Positions 50,660 to 59,239 are shown, counted from the stretch's first letter. The stretch: 64,000 nt of DNA from Salisediminibacterium beveridgei (GCF_001721685.1 NZ_CP012502.1:3038001-3102000), one strand, 5' to 3'. Made by a program: numbers and translations. The notes: generated by a model from the letters alone, not told the origin.

Positions 50660-52360
50660 ATGAACTTTTTGAACCCGAAACAGTTGGACGTCAGTCGAAT
50701 GGATGAGAAGACGGCAGCGATCATGCAGAAGACCGTGGATTTTTTCGAAACATTGGGGCTTGAAGGAATTAAAGAAGAGGATGAACGGGGCAACTGGTAC
50801 CCTGCCTATATGGATTTCATCAGGGAGTCCGGCGCCTATGCGTCACTCCTTACCCCTAACGGCTACGGCCGAGGAAAAAACCGGTTCGATCTGGCCAAAG
50901 TATGTGATTACAGCGAATTAACAGCATTCTACGGGCTCTCGTATCAGTACGCCTACCAGGTCAGTATCCTTGGACTCAGTCCGATCTGGATGTCGGGAAA
51001 TGAATCCGCGAAAAAGAGAGCTGGAGAAGCGCTCGAAAAAGGAGGGATATTCGCGTTTGGGATGTCCGAAAAAGAACACGGAGCTGATTTGTATTCAAAT
51101 GAAATGAAGCTTGAAAAGCAATCAGACGGCACCTACCTCGCCAACGGCGCGAAATATTACATCGGCAACGCCAATGAAGCGGCCTTCGTCTCGGTATTTG
51201 GACGAATGGCAGAAAACGATGCATTCGTCTTCTTTCTCGTACAACCTGACCACCCGGCCTATGAACTGAATAAGAAGATCAAAACATCGGGGGTTCGTCC
51301 CGCGTATGTCGGCGAGTTCATTTTGAAAGATTACCCGATTTCAGAAGACGACATCCTCTCCACCGGACGGGCTGCATGGGACGCCTCCTTATCTACGGTA
51401 AATATCGGCAAATTCCAACTCGGTTTTGCCTCAGCCGGCATTTGCCAGCACGCTTTTTACGAATCCCTCAACCATGCGGCCAACCGGGAACTGTATGGCA
51501 TGAAGGTGACGGATTTCGACCATGTGCGCGATTCGTTCGTTGAGAACTATTGCCGGATACACGCCATGAGAATGTTTGCCACCCGTGCCGTTGATTATTT
51601 CAGGCATTCATCCGAATCCGACCGTCGCTACTTGCTCTTCAATCCGATTCAGAAAATGAAAGTCACTGCAGAGGGCATGCGCGTGATTGATCAACTGCTC
51701 GATGTCGTTGCCGCGAAAGGTTTTGAACAGGATACCTTCATGGAAATGGCCATCCGTGACATCGGGATGATCCCGCGACTTGAAGGCACGAGCCATGTGA
51801 ATATGGCGCTGGTGATTAAATTTATCGACAATTATTTCTTCCACGATGAAACGTACCCGGAAGTCCCTGTCATGGACCAGCCCGGAGACGACACGAATTT
51901 ATTCAATCAGACCACCGGTAAACTGAAAGAAGTCAAGTTCCCTCATTACTTGAAAAGTTACGAAGGCGTCGAATTGGACAATGTGTTGATTTTTAAGGAC
52001 CAAGTCACTGCCTTAAAACGATTTTTGGAAGATTCACCTCCAGATGAAAACCAGCAAAAAAACCAGACCTGGATGCTCCATCTTGGCGAGCTATTCACAC
52101 TCACCGTATATGGTCAACTGGTTCTCGAGAGCGCCTTACACCATGACTATAACGATCAGATCACCGATCAGATCTTTCGCTATCTCGTACAGGACTTCAG
52201 TGAATTCGCCCTTCGTCATCAGTCGAAATTTTTGAATCACAGCAAACAAAATGAATCGCTCCGTCATATGATCCGGCAGCCGGTACAAAACGATGCCCGG
52301 GAACAATGGATCTGGCAAGAACAGATTCTCCCGATGAAAGATGCTTACAAAGAAGGTTAA
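50660..52360 (+). CDS. Acyl-CoA dehydrogenase-family flavoprotein
   Basis: A 566-residue member of the acyl-CoA dehydrogenase superfamily, longer than the usual 380. The FAD/substrate segment is FAFGMSEKEHGADLYSNEMKLEKQSDGTYLANGAKYYIGN, with LEGTSHVNMALVIKF near the middle of the helical domain. The extra C-terminal 150 residues are helical. Substrate is not known. The ATG follows GGGAGATGAGTGC weakly. It is divergent from the rhodanese-MBL gene, with three CsoR-like sites between. No electron-transfer flavoprotein or thiolase genes are near. Confidence 0.88.
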   Translation: MNFLNPKQLDVSRMDEKTAAIMQKTVDFFETLGLEGIKEEDERGNWYPAYMDFIRESGAYASLLTPNGYGRGKNRFDLAKVCDYSELTAFYGLSYQYAYQVSILGLSPIWMSGNESAKKRAGEALEKGGIFAFGMSEKEHGADLYSNEMKLEKQSDGTYLANGAKYYIGNANEAAFVSVFGRMAENDAFVFFLVQPDHPAYELNKKIKTSGVRPAYVGEFILKDYPISEDDILSTGRAAWDASLSTVNIGKFQLGFASAGICQHAFYESLNHAANRELYGMKVTDFDHVRDSFVENYCRIHAMRMFATRAVDYFRHSSESDRRYLLFNPIQKMKVTAEGMRVIDQLLDVVAAKGFEQDTFMEMAIRDIGMIPRLEGTSHVNMALVIKFIDNYFFHDETYPEVPVMDQPGDDTNLFNQTTGKLKEVKFPHYLKSYEGVELDNVLIFKDQVTALKRFLEDSPPDENQQKNQTWMLHLGELFTLTVYGQLVLESALHHDYNDQITDQIFRYLVQDFSEFALRHQSKFLNHSKQNESLRHMIRQPVQNDAREQWIWQEQILPMKDAYKEG

Positions 52361-52390
52361 ATGATCAGTCTCATGCGTTCTGTCAGACGT

Positions 52391-52429
52391 AAATCCGGAT
52401 CATCCTTTACAGGATTGGTCCGGATTTTT
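52391..52429. terminator. Bidirectional terminator
   Basis: AAATCCGGA (52391-52399) pairs with TCCGGATTT (52419-52427), with inner ATCC/GGAT pairs, then TT. Between acyl-CoA dehydrogenase and the convergent TctC-like gene. Confidence 0.85.
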
Positions 52430-52454
52430 GTCAATGAGGGTCCCATTGCTGCCC

Positions 52455-53399
52455 TTAAGGACTTACTTGAATATCCTGAATCCGCTCATCAACAATGTCA
52501 CTCATTTCTTCGAGGAACTGTTGCACCTCATCTTCATCACTTGCGGAAAAATCAATACCTGCTTCTTCTATGTTCTCGTGCCATTCATCCGTTTGAACTA
52601 CCGCCTCCAGTGCCGTGATCATCTCTTCTCGATGATCATCAGGGATACCAACAGGGGCAACGAGCGTACGCATCACCTTCAGGTGGATCTCATGGCCCTG
52701 TTCAGAAAATGATAAACCATCCCCAAGGTCTTCGCTGCCATAACCCATAAGACTTCCGCCCGCTTCATTCACACGATCCTTTGTGGATAGAGATGTCGAT
52801 GCCGCATCAATCTCATCCTGCTGAAGTGCCAAAAGCAGATCACCGCCTCCGTCATAGATCACCGGCGTCACATCCACATCCAGTTGTTCCTCCAAAAGTA
52901 AAATCAATAATTCCCCCAAGGGTCCGGAATGCCCTACGGTGATTCGACCGGGCTGCTCACCTGCAGCATCCTTAAAACGCTCGAGGTTCTCTCCTGAAAA
53001 AGACGGTGCCGACATCAACGCATGAGGTTCCCGGTCAAATCCCATCAGAAAATCGAAATCATCCTGCATGAATGACAAATCTTCACGTTCCGATAAAACC
53101 TGTTCATCCGGACTGCCGAACATCCCGAATGTATACCCATCAGGTTCAGCATCAGCAATGTCCTGCATCCCCAACACGGCGCTTTCTCCGTCCCGGTTAT
53201 CTACTGTGACATCCATACCCCAATAATCACTGAGTGCTTCAGCCGTCAGTCTTGCCATGATATCGGAGGAGCCTCCTTCACTGTATGGAACGATAATCGT
53301 AACAGGAGCCGTTGGATAACTTTCCCGTTCTGCTGTTTCTTCACCACTGCATCCCGCCAAAACAATACCAAGCAGTAAAACCACCATGAGTTGTTTCAT
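52455..53399 (-). CDS. TctC/Bug-family solute-binding lipoprotein
   Basis: A 314-residue protein with a lipoprotein signal (VLAGC, Cys17) and the Bug/TctC fold: YPTAPVTIIVPYSEGGSSDIMARLTAEAL and the usual middle segment ITVGHSGPLGELLILLLEE. TctC proteins bind carboxylates for tripartite tricarboxylate transporters. No tctA or tctB gene is adjacent, so it is an orphan here; Bug orphans are common in some bacteria but less so in Bacillaceae. The sequence is highly acidic. Confidence 0.88.
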   Translation of the reverse strand: MKQLMVVLLLGIVLAGCSGEETAERESYPTAPVTIIVPYSEGGSSDIMARLTAEALSDYWGMDVTVDNRDGESAVLGMQDIADAEPDGYTFGMFGSPDEQVLSEREDLSFMQDDFDFLMGFDREPHALMSAPSFSGENLERFKDAAGEQPGRITVGHSGPLGELLILLLEEQLDVDVTPVIYDGGGDLLLALQQDEIDAASTSLSTKDRVNEAGGSLMGYGSEDLGDGLSFSEQGHEIHLKVMRTLVAPVGIPDDHREEMITALEAVVQTDEWHENIEEAGIDFSASDEDEVQQFLEEMSDIVDERIQDIQVSP

Positions 53400-53470
53400 C
53401 TTTCACCTGCCCCTCTCTTTATTACCCGAAGCATAATTGCATGACTGTTCCCCAGAATCACAAAGAAAAA

Positions 53471-53509
53471 ACCCTTCGATCACAGAATCTGTGTATTCGA
53501 AGGGTTTCG
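53471..53509 (-). terminator. Terminator of the small BH0509-like gene
   Basis: AAACCCTTCGA (53471-53481) pairs with TCGAAGGGTTT (53499-53509), with CACAGA/TCTGTG inside; a T-run follows on the minus strand. Confidence 0.85.
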
Positions 53510-53572
53510 ATTTCTTTTAGGAAGTCAGGAGATGATTTCCCTAGTGGATTCATCAAACTGTTTCAGTACAGC

Positions 53573-53722
53573 TTACATGTATTCATAAGCTTCCTGTTCA
53601 TCGTACTCCCTGTTGTAAAGATGCTCAATGTCCTCGTCTGTCATCACCATCAGCCGTTCATTCTTCGTGTTCCGCACCTTCATCAGATAGTTAATGATGT
53701 TTTCCCGCTCTCTTCGTTCCAT
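53573..53722 (-). CDS. Small 49-residue cytoplasmic protein, BH0509-like
   Basis: Starts MERRERENIINYL at ATG 53722, ten bases after a strong AAGGAGAT, and ends QEAYEYM. It is rich in Glu and Arg, with no hydrophobic segment. Size and the pattern RExRExIIxYL...MTDEDIEHLYNR resemble a small Bacillus family known as BH0509; that match is from memory and unproven. The strong ribosome binding site and its own terminator suggest a real gene. Confidence 0.7.
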   Translation of the reverse strand: MERRERENIINYLMKVRNTKNERLMVMTDEDIEHLYNREYDEQEAYEYM

Positions 53723-53803
53723 GAAAATCATCTCCTTTTTTGTTATAGTACAGTGACTATTTATAAATGTATTATATAACAGGGGGGAAACACCTGTCAA
53801 CAC

Positions 53804-53832
53804 AAAAACCCGAAATATTTTTCCGGGTTTTT
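53804..53832. terminator. Terminator after aldo/keto reductase gene
   Basis: AAAAACCCG (53804-53812) pairs with CGGGTTTTT (53824-53832); T-rich sequence follows on both strands. Confidence 0.8.
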
Positions 53833-53847
53833 GATCTTTTTATTTTT

Positions 53848-54765
53848 TTATGGTAAATCCTTTCCACCGGCCTGGTATAGTTCATACCATTCCTTGCGGG
53901 ACAGCGTTACTTCATCCGCTTTTGCAATCTCCGAAATCCGCTTCGGGTTCATGGTTCCGATAATCGGCTGCATATTTGCCGGGTGACGCAAGATCCAGGC
54001 AATGGCGATGGCTGAAGGAGTGACGCTTTTTGCTAATGCCAGTTCGGACAGCTTTGCGTTCAACTCCGGAAATAACGGGTTATCAATAAAGACCCCTTCA
54101 ATCATTCCGTGCTGAAACGGTGACCATGGCTGAATCGTCATATCGTTCAAACGGCTGTACTCGAGAATATATCCTTCTCTCACAACCGCCGGTTCATTCG
54201 CCATATTGACGTTAAAGCCTCCGTCAATCATCGGCGAATGGGCAAGACTCAGTTGAAGCTGATTGATTGCAAGGGGCTGTTTTACATATTTTTTTAATAG
54301 ATCGACCTGCATCGGATGCTGGTTACTGACACCAAACACCCTGACTTTGCCGCTTTTTTCAAGCTGATCAAAGGCATCCGCCACTTCTTCCGGTTCCATC
54401 AGCGTGTCCGGACGGTGTAACAGCAGCGTATCCAGGTAATCGGTATTCAGCCGCTTCAAGCTGCTGTCGACAGACGATAGGATATGCTCTTTGGAAAAAT
54501 CGAACCAGCCACTCCGGATGCCGCACTTGGATTGAATCAGAATGTCTTCACGCTTCACATCACTGATTTTGAGTCCTTCACTGAAGATCTTTTCCGAAAC
54601 GCCTTTGCCGTAAATATCCGCATGATCAAACAGATCCATCCCTGATTCCACCGCTGCGTCAATGACTTTTGCCGCTTCCTTCGCTGATTGGCCTGCCATA
54701 CGCATACAGCCAAGTCCAATTCTCGCGGAATGTAACGAACTCGTTCCCAATTGCACTTTCTTCAT
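53848..54765 (-). CDS. Aldo/keto reductase
   Basis: A 305-residue TIM-barrel oxidoreductase. The catalytic tetrad is visible: Asp47 and Tyr52 (LFDHADIYG), Lys80 (LIQSKCGI) and His117 (LLLHRPD). The NADPH-binding end is QPIIGTMNPKRISEI. It is close to the YdhF type. It reduces an unknown carbonyl in the cytoplasm. The ATG at 54765 has a modest GGAGGTGTCATCAGT site before it. The gene has its own terminator and appears to be alone. Confidence 0.93.
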   Translation of the reverse strand: MKKVQLGTSSLHSARIGLGCMRMAGQSAKEAAKVIDAAVESGMDLFDHADIYGKGVSEKIFSEGLKISDVKREDILIQSKCGIRSGWFDFSKEHILSSVDSSLKRLNTDYLDTLLLHRPDTLMEPEEVADAFDQLEKSGKVRVFGVSNQHPMQVDLLKKYVKQPLAINQLQLSLAHSPMIDGGFNVNMANEPAVVREGYILEYSRLNDMTIQPWSPFQHGMIEGVFIDNPLFPELNAKLSELALAKSVTPSAIAIAWILRHPANMQPIIGTMNPKRISEIAKADEVTLSRKEWYELYQAGGKDLP

Positions 54766-54831
54766 ACTGATGACACCTCCATTTCGAATATATCAACAGT
54801 TTACCATATTTTGATTCATTATAATAAAAAA

Positions 54832-54858
54832 CCCCGCCACTTCGTCTGAGTAGCGGGG
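54832..54858 (-). terminator. Terminator of htpX
   Basis: CCCCGC (54832-54837) pairs with GCGGGG (54853-54858), with ACT/AGT inside; TTTTTTATTA follows on the minus strand. Confidence 0.8.
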
Positions 54859-54868
54859 AATACATTTT

Positions 54869-55783
54869 TTATTTTCCTTCAAGACGTGCAATCCGTTCAC
54901 TGAGTTCCGGGTGGGAAGAGAACAAACGGGACATGCCGCCTTTGCTGCTGATCTTCATCGTCTGGACAGCAGAATCATTACGCCCCTGATTCACAGTTGC
55001 ACGGTCCACGTACGACTGCAGGGAACGAAGGGCGTGTGCCATTTTGTCCTTCCCTGCGAGATCGGCGCCACCGCGGTCAGCGTGAAATTCACGATGTCTG
55101 GAATACGCCTTGACGACAATGCTGCCGAGAATCGACAGAAGAATCTGGAAGATTATGATCGATGCCAGCTGCACGATAAAACGGTACTGTTCCGGTACGG
55201 CTCTTGACGCTACAATTGCAATAATGCGGGAGAAGAACACGACGAACGTGTTGATCACACCTTGAAGCAATGTCATCGTGACCATATCCCCATTTGTGAT
55301 ATGCGCTACCTCGTGTGCGATAACCCCTTCCACTGCATCGTCATCCATCGTCTGCAAAAGACCCGCAGACACAGCTACCAGTGATTTCTTCTTGGAAGGT
55401 CCAGTCGCAAAGGCATTCACTTCCGGAGAGTTATAGATTCCGACTTCCGGCATATGCATCAGACCCGCCGCCCGTGAAAGACGGTGAACTTTCTCTACAA
55501 CGATGCGTTCCTGCTGGTTTTGCGGGTTATCCGGATCGATAACATTGACCTTCATCATCTTCTTCGCCACAAAGCGTGACATGGCAAGGGAGATGAAGCT
55601 GCCCAGAAAACCGATTAAAATACTGAATACGGCCAGTGAGACGAGATCAATACCCAGCCCCGGTCCACCGGTATCAAACGTCATTCCTAAATCGGTAAAT
55701 TGTGTGATCAGTGACCAGACGACCAAAATCGTGACCATGACCATGATGTTCGTTAAAAAGAAAAAGAAAAATCGTTTACCCAT
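54869..55783 (-). CDS. htpX: Membrane zinc metalloprotease HtpX
   Basis: A 304-residue M48B protease. The active site is HEVAH at residues 157-161, and the third zinc ligand is the Glu of [16 protein letters not shown]. Two N-terminal helices (about 5-25, 45-68) and two central hydrophobic segments (about 170-190, 200-225) anchor it. [26 protein letters not shown] is the usual substrate-strand motif. HtpX degrades damaged membrane proteins. ATG 55783 is seven bases after GGAGGT; the ATG at 55798 overlaps that site. Confidence 0.95.
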   Translation of the reverse strand: MGKRFFFFFLTNIMVMVTILVVWSLITQFTDLGMTFDTGGPGLGIDLVSLAVFSILIGFLGSFISLAMSRFVAKKMMKVNVIDPDNPQNQQERIVVEKVHRLSRAAGLMHMPEVGIYNSPEVNAFATGPSKKKSLVAVSAGLLQTMDDDAVEGVIAHEVAHITNGDMVTMTLLQGVINTFVVFFSRIIAIVASRAVPEQYRFIVQLASIIIFQILLSILGSIVVKAYSRHREFHADRGGADLAGKDKMAHALRSLQSYVDRATVNQGRNDSAVQTMKISSKGGMSRLFSSHPELSERIARLEGK

Positions 55784-55944
55784 TCTGCTTACCTCCATTT
55801 TTCACAACATTCGTTTCGTATTATACACGAAATACTGCTTTTTGTGTTGTACGAACCACCGGTGGATTTGGTTTCGATTATTTTTTTTGCAACCGCACAA
55901 TATTTCATCAGTTTTGATGCATATGTATCTGATCAGCAGGCTGA

Positions 55945-56238
55945 CTACTGTCGGTGATCTCCGAATACATCGATTTCTTGTTCTTTCTCTAATTGCTTAT
56001 CCTGAGGAATACAATGATCCCCAGGCAACCACTGCCATCGCTCTTCCATATAGACTAAAAACGTCAAGCCCTGTTCGTCATTGTCCCTGACCGAATAGAC
56101 ATTTGAAACGTCACCGTTGACCTTATTCATCACCTGATTTTTTGTTTTGTGATGGTCGAGCAGTTCTTGCAGTTTGACACGGATGGAGCCTAGCAGTATG
56201 AATAAGATCAACACTAAAATGACAAGGATCAACATCAT
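55945..56238 (-). CDS. Small single-helix membrane protein, unknown
   Basis: A 97-residue protein: an N-terminal helix (LILVILVLILFILLGSI) and a soluble part of about 75 residues with SNVYSVRDNDEQGLTFLVYMEERWQWLPGDHCIP. ATG 56238 follows GAGGAGGGTGATC; the frame from 56325 starts too early. The family is not recognised. The 146 bp between this gene and htpX hold nothing I can identify. Confidence 0.6.
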   Translation of the reverse strand: MMLILVILVLILFILLGSIRVKLQELLDHHKTKNQVMNKVNGDVSNVYSVRDNDEQGLTFLVYMEERWQWLPGDHCIPQDKQLEKEQEIDVFGDHRQ

Positions 56239-56350
56239 GATCACCCTCCTCTGCCTTTCTGAATATGATTCATTTAAAAACGAAACGGTAGTCCCGAGTA
56301 TACAAAAAATTATAATAAATTCCAATTATAATTCATAAGCCTTTATTCCA

Positions 56351-56366
56351 TTACAGGTATGGGTAT
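56351..56366. promoter_or_regulatory. CsoR/CstR-like operator overlapping the DUF2892 promoter
   Basis: TTACAG-GTAT-GGGTAT keeps the right arm and four of six left-arm bases of operator 2 at 50464. It touches TATAAT (56366-56371), the likely -10 of the next gene. Confidence 0.5.
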
Positions 56367-56403
56367 ATAATGAAGGTAAGAATAAAAAAGGAGGGCGATT
56401 TTC

Positions 56404-56607
56404 ATGAAAGCAAATATCGGCTCTACAGATCGTGCGATTCGGATCGTGATTGGCATTACCGTGTTATCTTTATACTTTTTCCTTGAAGGTGGTGCCCGTT
56501 ATATCGGCCTCATCGGATTGGTTCCGATTTTGACGGCACTGATTAATTTCTGCCCGGCGTACAGCTTACTCGGCATGAACACGTGCAAAGTGAAAAGCAA
56601 TCAATAA
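56404..56607 (+). CDS. DUF2892-family small membrane protein
   Basis: A 67-residue protein with two hydrophobic helices and the DUF2892 pattern: NIGSTDRAIRIVIGI at the start and INFCPAYSLLGMNTCK at the end, including two cysteines. Such proteins commonly accompany rhodanese and persulfide genes. The ATG follows AAAAAGGAGGG. The shared operator type links it with the rhodanese-MBL gene at 49.2 kb. Confidence 0.9.
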   Translation: MKANIGSTDRAIRIVIGITVLSLYFFLEGGARYIGLIGLVPILTALINFCPAYSLLGMNTCKVKSNQ

Positions 56608-56610
56608 CGA

Positions 56611-56641
56611 AAACGCCTGACTCATCATGAGCCAGGCGTTT
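56611..56641. terminator. Bidirectional terminator
   Basis: AAACGCCTG (56611-56619) with CAGGCGTTT (56633-56641), and CTCAT/ATGAG inside, followed by TTCGTTTTG. Confidence 0.88.
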
Positions 56642-56653
56642 TTCGTTTTGTTA

Positions 56654-57241
56654 TTAACCTTCCATCCCCGCTTTAATCCAGGTGCCGATCGTTACTGCAC
56701 GTTTCGTCTGAGACTTTGCTGCTTCTTCCACGTCTTCTACCATGTTGCCTTCCTGATCCACCGTCACACTCACTCCGTATGGGTTACCGCCGGATGTGAA
56801 TTGAACCGGATCCGCATAACCAGGAGATGCAACAATGGCGCCCCAGTGGTGCATATTCGTATATAACGACTGAATCGTTGCTTCCTGGCCGCCGTGCGGA
56901 TTTCCCGCTGACGTCATCGCAGTGACGACTTTATTGACCAGTTTCCCCTGTGCCCATAAACCACCGCAGGTGTCGATGAACTGCTTCACCTGACCCGGTA
57001 CCGTTCCAAATCGGGACGGTATACTGAAAATGACAACATCAGCCCAATCAAGGTCATCCGGGGTCGCTTCGGGAATGTCTTTTGTTGCATTATAGTGCGC
57101 TTCCCAAGCGGGGTTTGAAGCAATCGCCGCTTCTGGAGCAAGTTCCGGAATTCGCAGGAATTTCACTTCCGCCGCCCCTGCTGCTTTCGCACCTTCTTCA
57201 GCCCACTTGGCCAGCTGGTGGTTTGTACCTGTTGAACTGTA
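56654..57241 (-). pseudogene. wrbA: wrbA, 3' fragment (195 codons)
   Basis: The minus-strand frame starting at 57241 reads YSSTGTNHQLAKWAEEGAKAAG and goes on to the end of a type IV NAD(P)H:quinone oxidoreductase: FSIPSRFGTVPGQVKQFIDTCGGLW and TSAGNPHGGQEATIQSLYTNMHHWGAIV are the WrbA flavodoxin-fold motifs. The first ten codons lie 1849 bp away at 59091-59120, beyond an IS element. Joining them gives a 205-residue protein in frame, the normal WrbA length. WrbA reduces quinones to hydroquinones using FMN and NAD(P)H. As it stands only an internal start such as GTG 57166 could be used, and that would lack the FMN phosphate loop. Confidence 0.92.
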
Positions 57242-57523
57242 GTCAACGAACCCCCACTGAGGTACAACGTTTCAGTGGGGGCTTGAGATAGCCAAGCAGG
57301 TCTTTTCTTACAAAGGTTGACGCTCTGCATGGTTCTTCTCAAATCACTGTTTTTGGTTGGTACTGGCGACGTACGATCGTTTTCCCACTTGCACCACCCT
57401 TCCGAAGAAGAGCAGTTCTTCCTTTCGGAAGAAACCACCACTCAGCATATAACTGGCGTGTGCTACAAGCCCCAACAAAAGTTGAGTACACATGGATGGT
57501 TGACGCACCCACTAGGCTATGCG
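57242..57523 (-). ncRNA. Candidate reRNA (omega RNA) of TnpB
   Basis: The 282 bp between the tnpB stop and the element's right end have no credible gene but contain several hairpins, including GGTTTCTTCCGAAAGGAAGAA near 57430 and the right-end hairpin at 57251-57281. TnpB guide RNAs come from this position, with the guide being the flanking host DNA. The predicted guide begins TACAGTTCAACAGG (wrbA, from 57241 downward). Confidence 0.65.
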
Positions 57524-58864
57524 CTAAGCAACAGCTTTACGTTTTTGAACGTCCATGATCATGGGCGTTTTTATTTTCGTTTTTTCATCCCATTCTGCTA
57601 TTTGGGATTTCCGAAGGATATTTAATGCTGCATTAATGTCGGCATGGATGCATTGTCCATTTTCACAGCGATAGAAGCCGCGATATAGGCGCTTCCCACT
57701 AAAGGAGTACATCGTGTTATCGCCTTTTGACCAAACCGGAATATCGTCATGATCCAGAAAACTAGCTTTAGACGTGTAGCTCTCTTCCTGCTTAACGAAA
57801 CGGATGCCTTCCTTGAGACACTTGTTCTCAATAGCCGAAATCAATCTGTGGAAAGGAATTTGTACGAACTCTTGATTGTTTTTCTTCCCTAAATGCGATT
57901 CTTGTTTCCAACCGGCATTATAACCCATTACCACGGTATCGACGTTCAGTCGTTTTATCTGTTTGAACAACAAACCTACGGTTTGTGAAAGGTAGCCGTC
58001 TATTTGGAGATTTCGTTTACGCCAAAGAGAAGCGATTTGGTTTGTCACTATGCGTTTCGACAAGCCGTTTTCGGTGTTTTTCTGTTTTAATTCGCTTATC
58101 TTTTTGTTGAAGTACTGATTGATGGATTTTAACTTCTTTCCATTCATCAAAAAGGCGTCTCCTTGATTCGTTGCACAACTAAGAAGATAATCTACACCTA
58201 AATCGCAACTCAAAGCTTTTGTCGTCGTTTGTTGTTTCTTCATTTGAGACATAGGTACTTCATATACATAATGAGCCTCAAAGAACCGACCATTTTGCTT
58301 TGGCACAATTTCAATGTAAGAAATGTTTTTATCCATTAAATTCTTTGGCATTCGCAGTCTCAAGGGACCAAAACGTTTTCTGAAAGCAGTATTCATTGGA
58401 ATATTCCAATACCCGTCCTTATCCACTTTGGGAACTTGATAGATTTCGATGACACGTTTGGCCGTGGAACGAGAATACTTTGGGAACTTTGGGCGACCTG
58501 TGAAACCTTCAGGGGTTGCTTTCCACTTCTTTAACGCTTCGAAGAAGCTCTTTACTTCACTGAGTAAGGTTCTTCGAACCGCTTGTACGGAGTTGGATTG
58601 AATGCCCCAATAGTTCATATCGGCCTTCATTGCGTTGTCTATTTCTTTTGTTGTCGCCATTTTGTTTTCATTCAAATACTTTTGTTTAATCGTATATAAG
58701 CCTACGTTGCGCAAAGCCTTGGAACTATGAGACATGCGTTGCAGAAGTCGAAACTCTCTAGCGCTAAGGGTGCTGCGACCAATGTTCTGTTTTTGGGTGA
58801 ACCGTTGCATATTGACTGTTTTCTTTTTCTTGCGCAATACTTTAATCGGTTTTTTCCTAGCCAT
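57524..58864 (-). CDS. tnpB: TnpB, RNA-guided nuclease of an IS605-type element
   Basis: A 446-residue TnpB. The RuvC triad is present: Asp221 in LSCDLGVDYLLSC, Glu361 in KQEESYTSKAS and Asp409 in HADINAALNI. The N-terminal region reads LRNVGLYTIKQKYL. Of the usual zinc ribbon only one cysteine pair remains (FYRCENGQC); the first pair is replaced by SKASFLDHDD. TnpB uses reRNA to cut DNA next to a TAM and favours retention of the element. ATG 58864 follows GGAGGTGACACAA; the earlier start at 58906 is less likely. The extended -10 TGGTATAAT lies about 60 bp upstream. Confidence 0.93.
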   Translation of the reverse strand: MARKKPIKVLRKKKKTVNMQRFTQKQNIGRSTLSAREFRLLQRMSHSSKALRNVGLYTIKQKYLNENKMATTKEIDNAMKADMNYWGIQSNSVQAVRRTLLSEVKSFFEALKKWKATPEGFTGRPKFPKYSRSTAKRVIEIYQVPKVDKDGYWNIPMNTAFRKRFGPLRLRMPKNLMDKNISYIEIVPKQNGRFFEAHYVYEVPMSQMKKQQTTTKALSCDLGVDYLLSCATNQGDAFLMNGKKLKSINQYFNKKISELKQKNTENGLSKRIVTNQIASLWRKRNLQIDGYLSQTVGLLFKQIKRLNVDTVVMGYNAGWKQESHLGKKNNQEFVQIPFHRLISAIENKCLKEGIRFVKQEESYTSKASFLDHDDIPVWSKGDNTMYSFSGKRLYRGFYRCENGQCIHADINAALNILRKSQIAEWDEKTKIKTPMIMDVQKRKAVA

Positions 58865-59090
58865 TTGTGTCACCTCCTTTTCCGACCTCAAATTGAATGA
58901 TATCAATTCTTTACATCTATGCCATTCATTATACCATTTAACAAAAATAGAAGCTAGATATATTTTCGAACACTTGTTCTTTTATTTGAAACACCCATCA
59001 GTCGTAAGACTGATGGCAATTCATCTCCACCTGAATCGCTGGGCTGACGCCCGTATCGCGAATCAGATGGAGTCTTCTTGCCTAATGATG

Positions 59091-59120
59091 ATAAAATACT
59101 GCTACGTTTACCTTTGTCAT
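59091..59120 (-). pseudogene. wrbA: wrbA, 5' fragment (10 codons)
   Basis: ATG 59120, seven bases after AAGGAGAG, encodes MTKVNVAVFY, the first strand of a WrbA flavodoxin fold, and then runs into the element, where it stops after two histidine codons. The ribosome binding site and an upstream MhqR-like box remain intact. Confidence 0.88.
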
Positions 59121-59157
59121 GAAAAATCTCTCCTTCTTAATTTCTCTATTTGTGATT

Positions 59158-59177
59158 TTATCTCAGTTTCGAGATAA
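59158..59177. promoter_or_regulatory. MhqR-like operator upstream of wrbA
   Basis: TTATCTC-N6-GAGATAA (59158-59164 / 59171-59177) has the arms and spacing of the perfect site at 60721-60740. Confidence 0.75.
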
Positions 59178-59191
59178 TGATGTATGAAAAA

Positions 59192-59225
59192 GCAGGGTGC
59201 TTCAAGACGTTGAAGCATGACCTGC
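59192..59225 (-). terminator. Terminator of the mhqO-mhqR transcript
   Basis: GCAGG (59192-59196) with CCTGC (59221-59225) and TGCTTCAA (59198-59205) with TTGAAGCA (59210-59217); TTTTTC follows on the minus strand. Confidence 0.85.
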
Positions 59226-59239
59226 GTAAACCCGTTAGG

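Larger units (their letters stand above)
57242..59090 (-). mobile_element. IS200/IS605-type element encoding TnpB only, inserted in wrbA
   Basis: The element is 1849 bp, fixed by the rejoining of wrbA codons 10 and 11 (TAT|TAC). On the tnpB sense strand the left flank ends TTTAT, a target/TAM-like pentamer, with no target duplication, as for IS605-type insertion. The right end carries the hairpin CCCCCACTGA (57251-57260) / TCAGTGGGGG (57272-57281). The left end carries CCATCAGTC/GACTGATGG (58995-59016) and CTCCACCTGAATCGC (59025-59039) with GCGAATCAGATGGAG (59058-59072). It lacks a TnpA transposase and so needs one from elsewhere to move. Confidence 0.88.

Noticed and set aside
57163..57441. 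92-codon minus-strand ORF past tnpB
   Set aside because: It bridges the guide-RNA region and wrbA in the wrong frame; hairpins and element ends explain this stretch.
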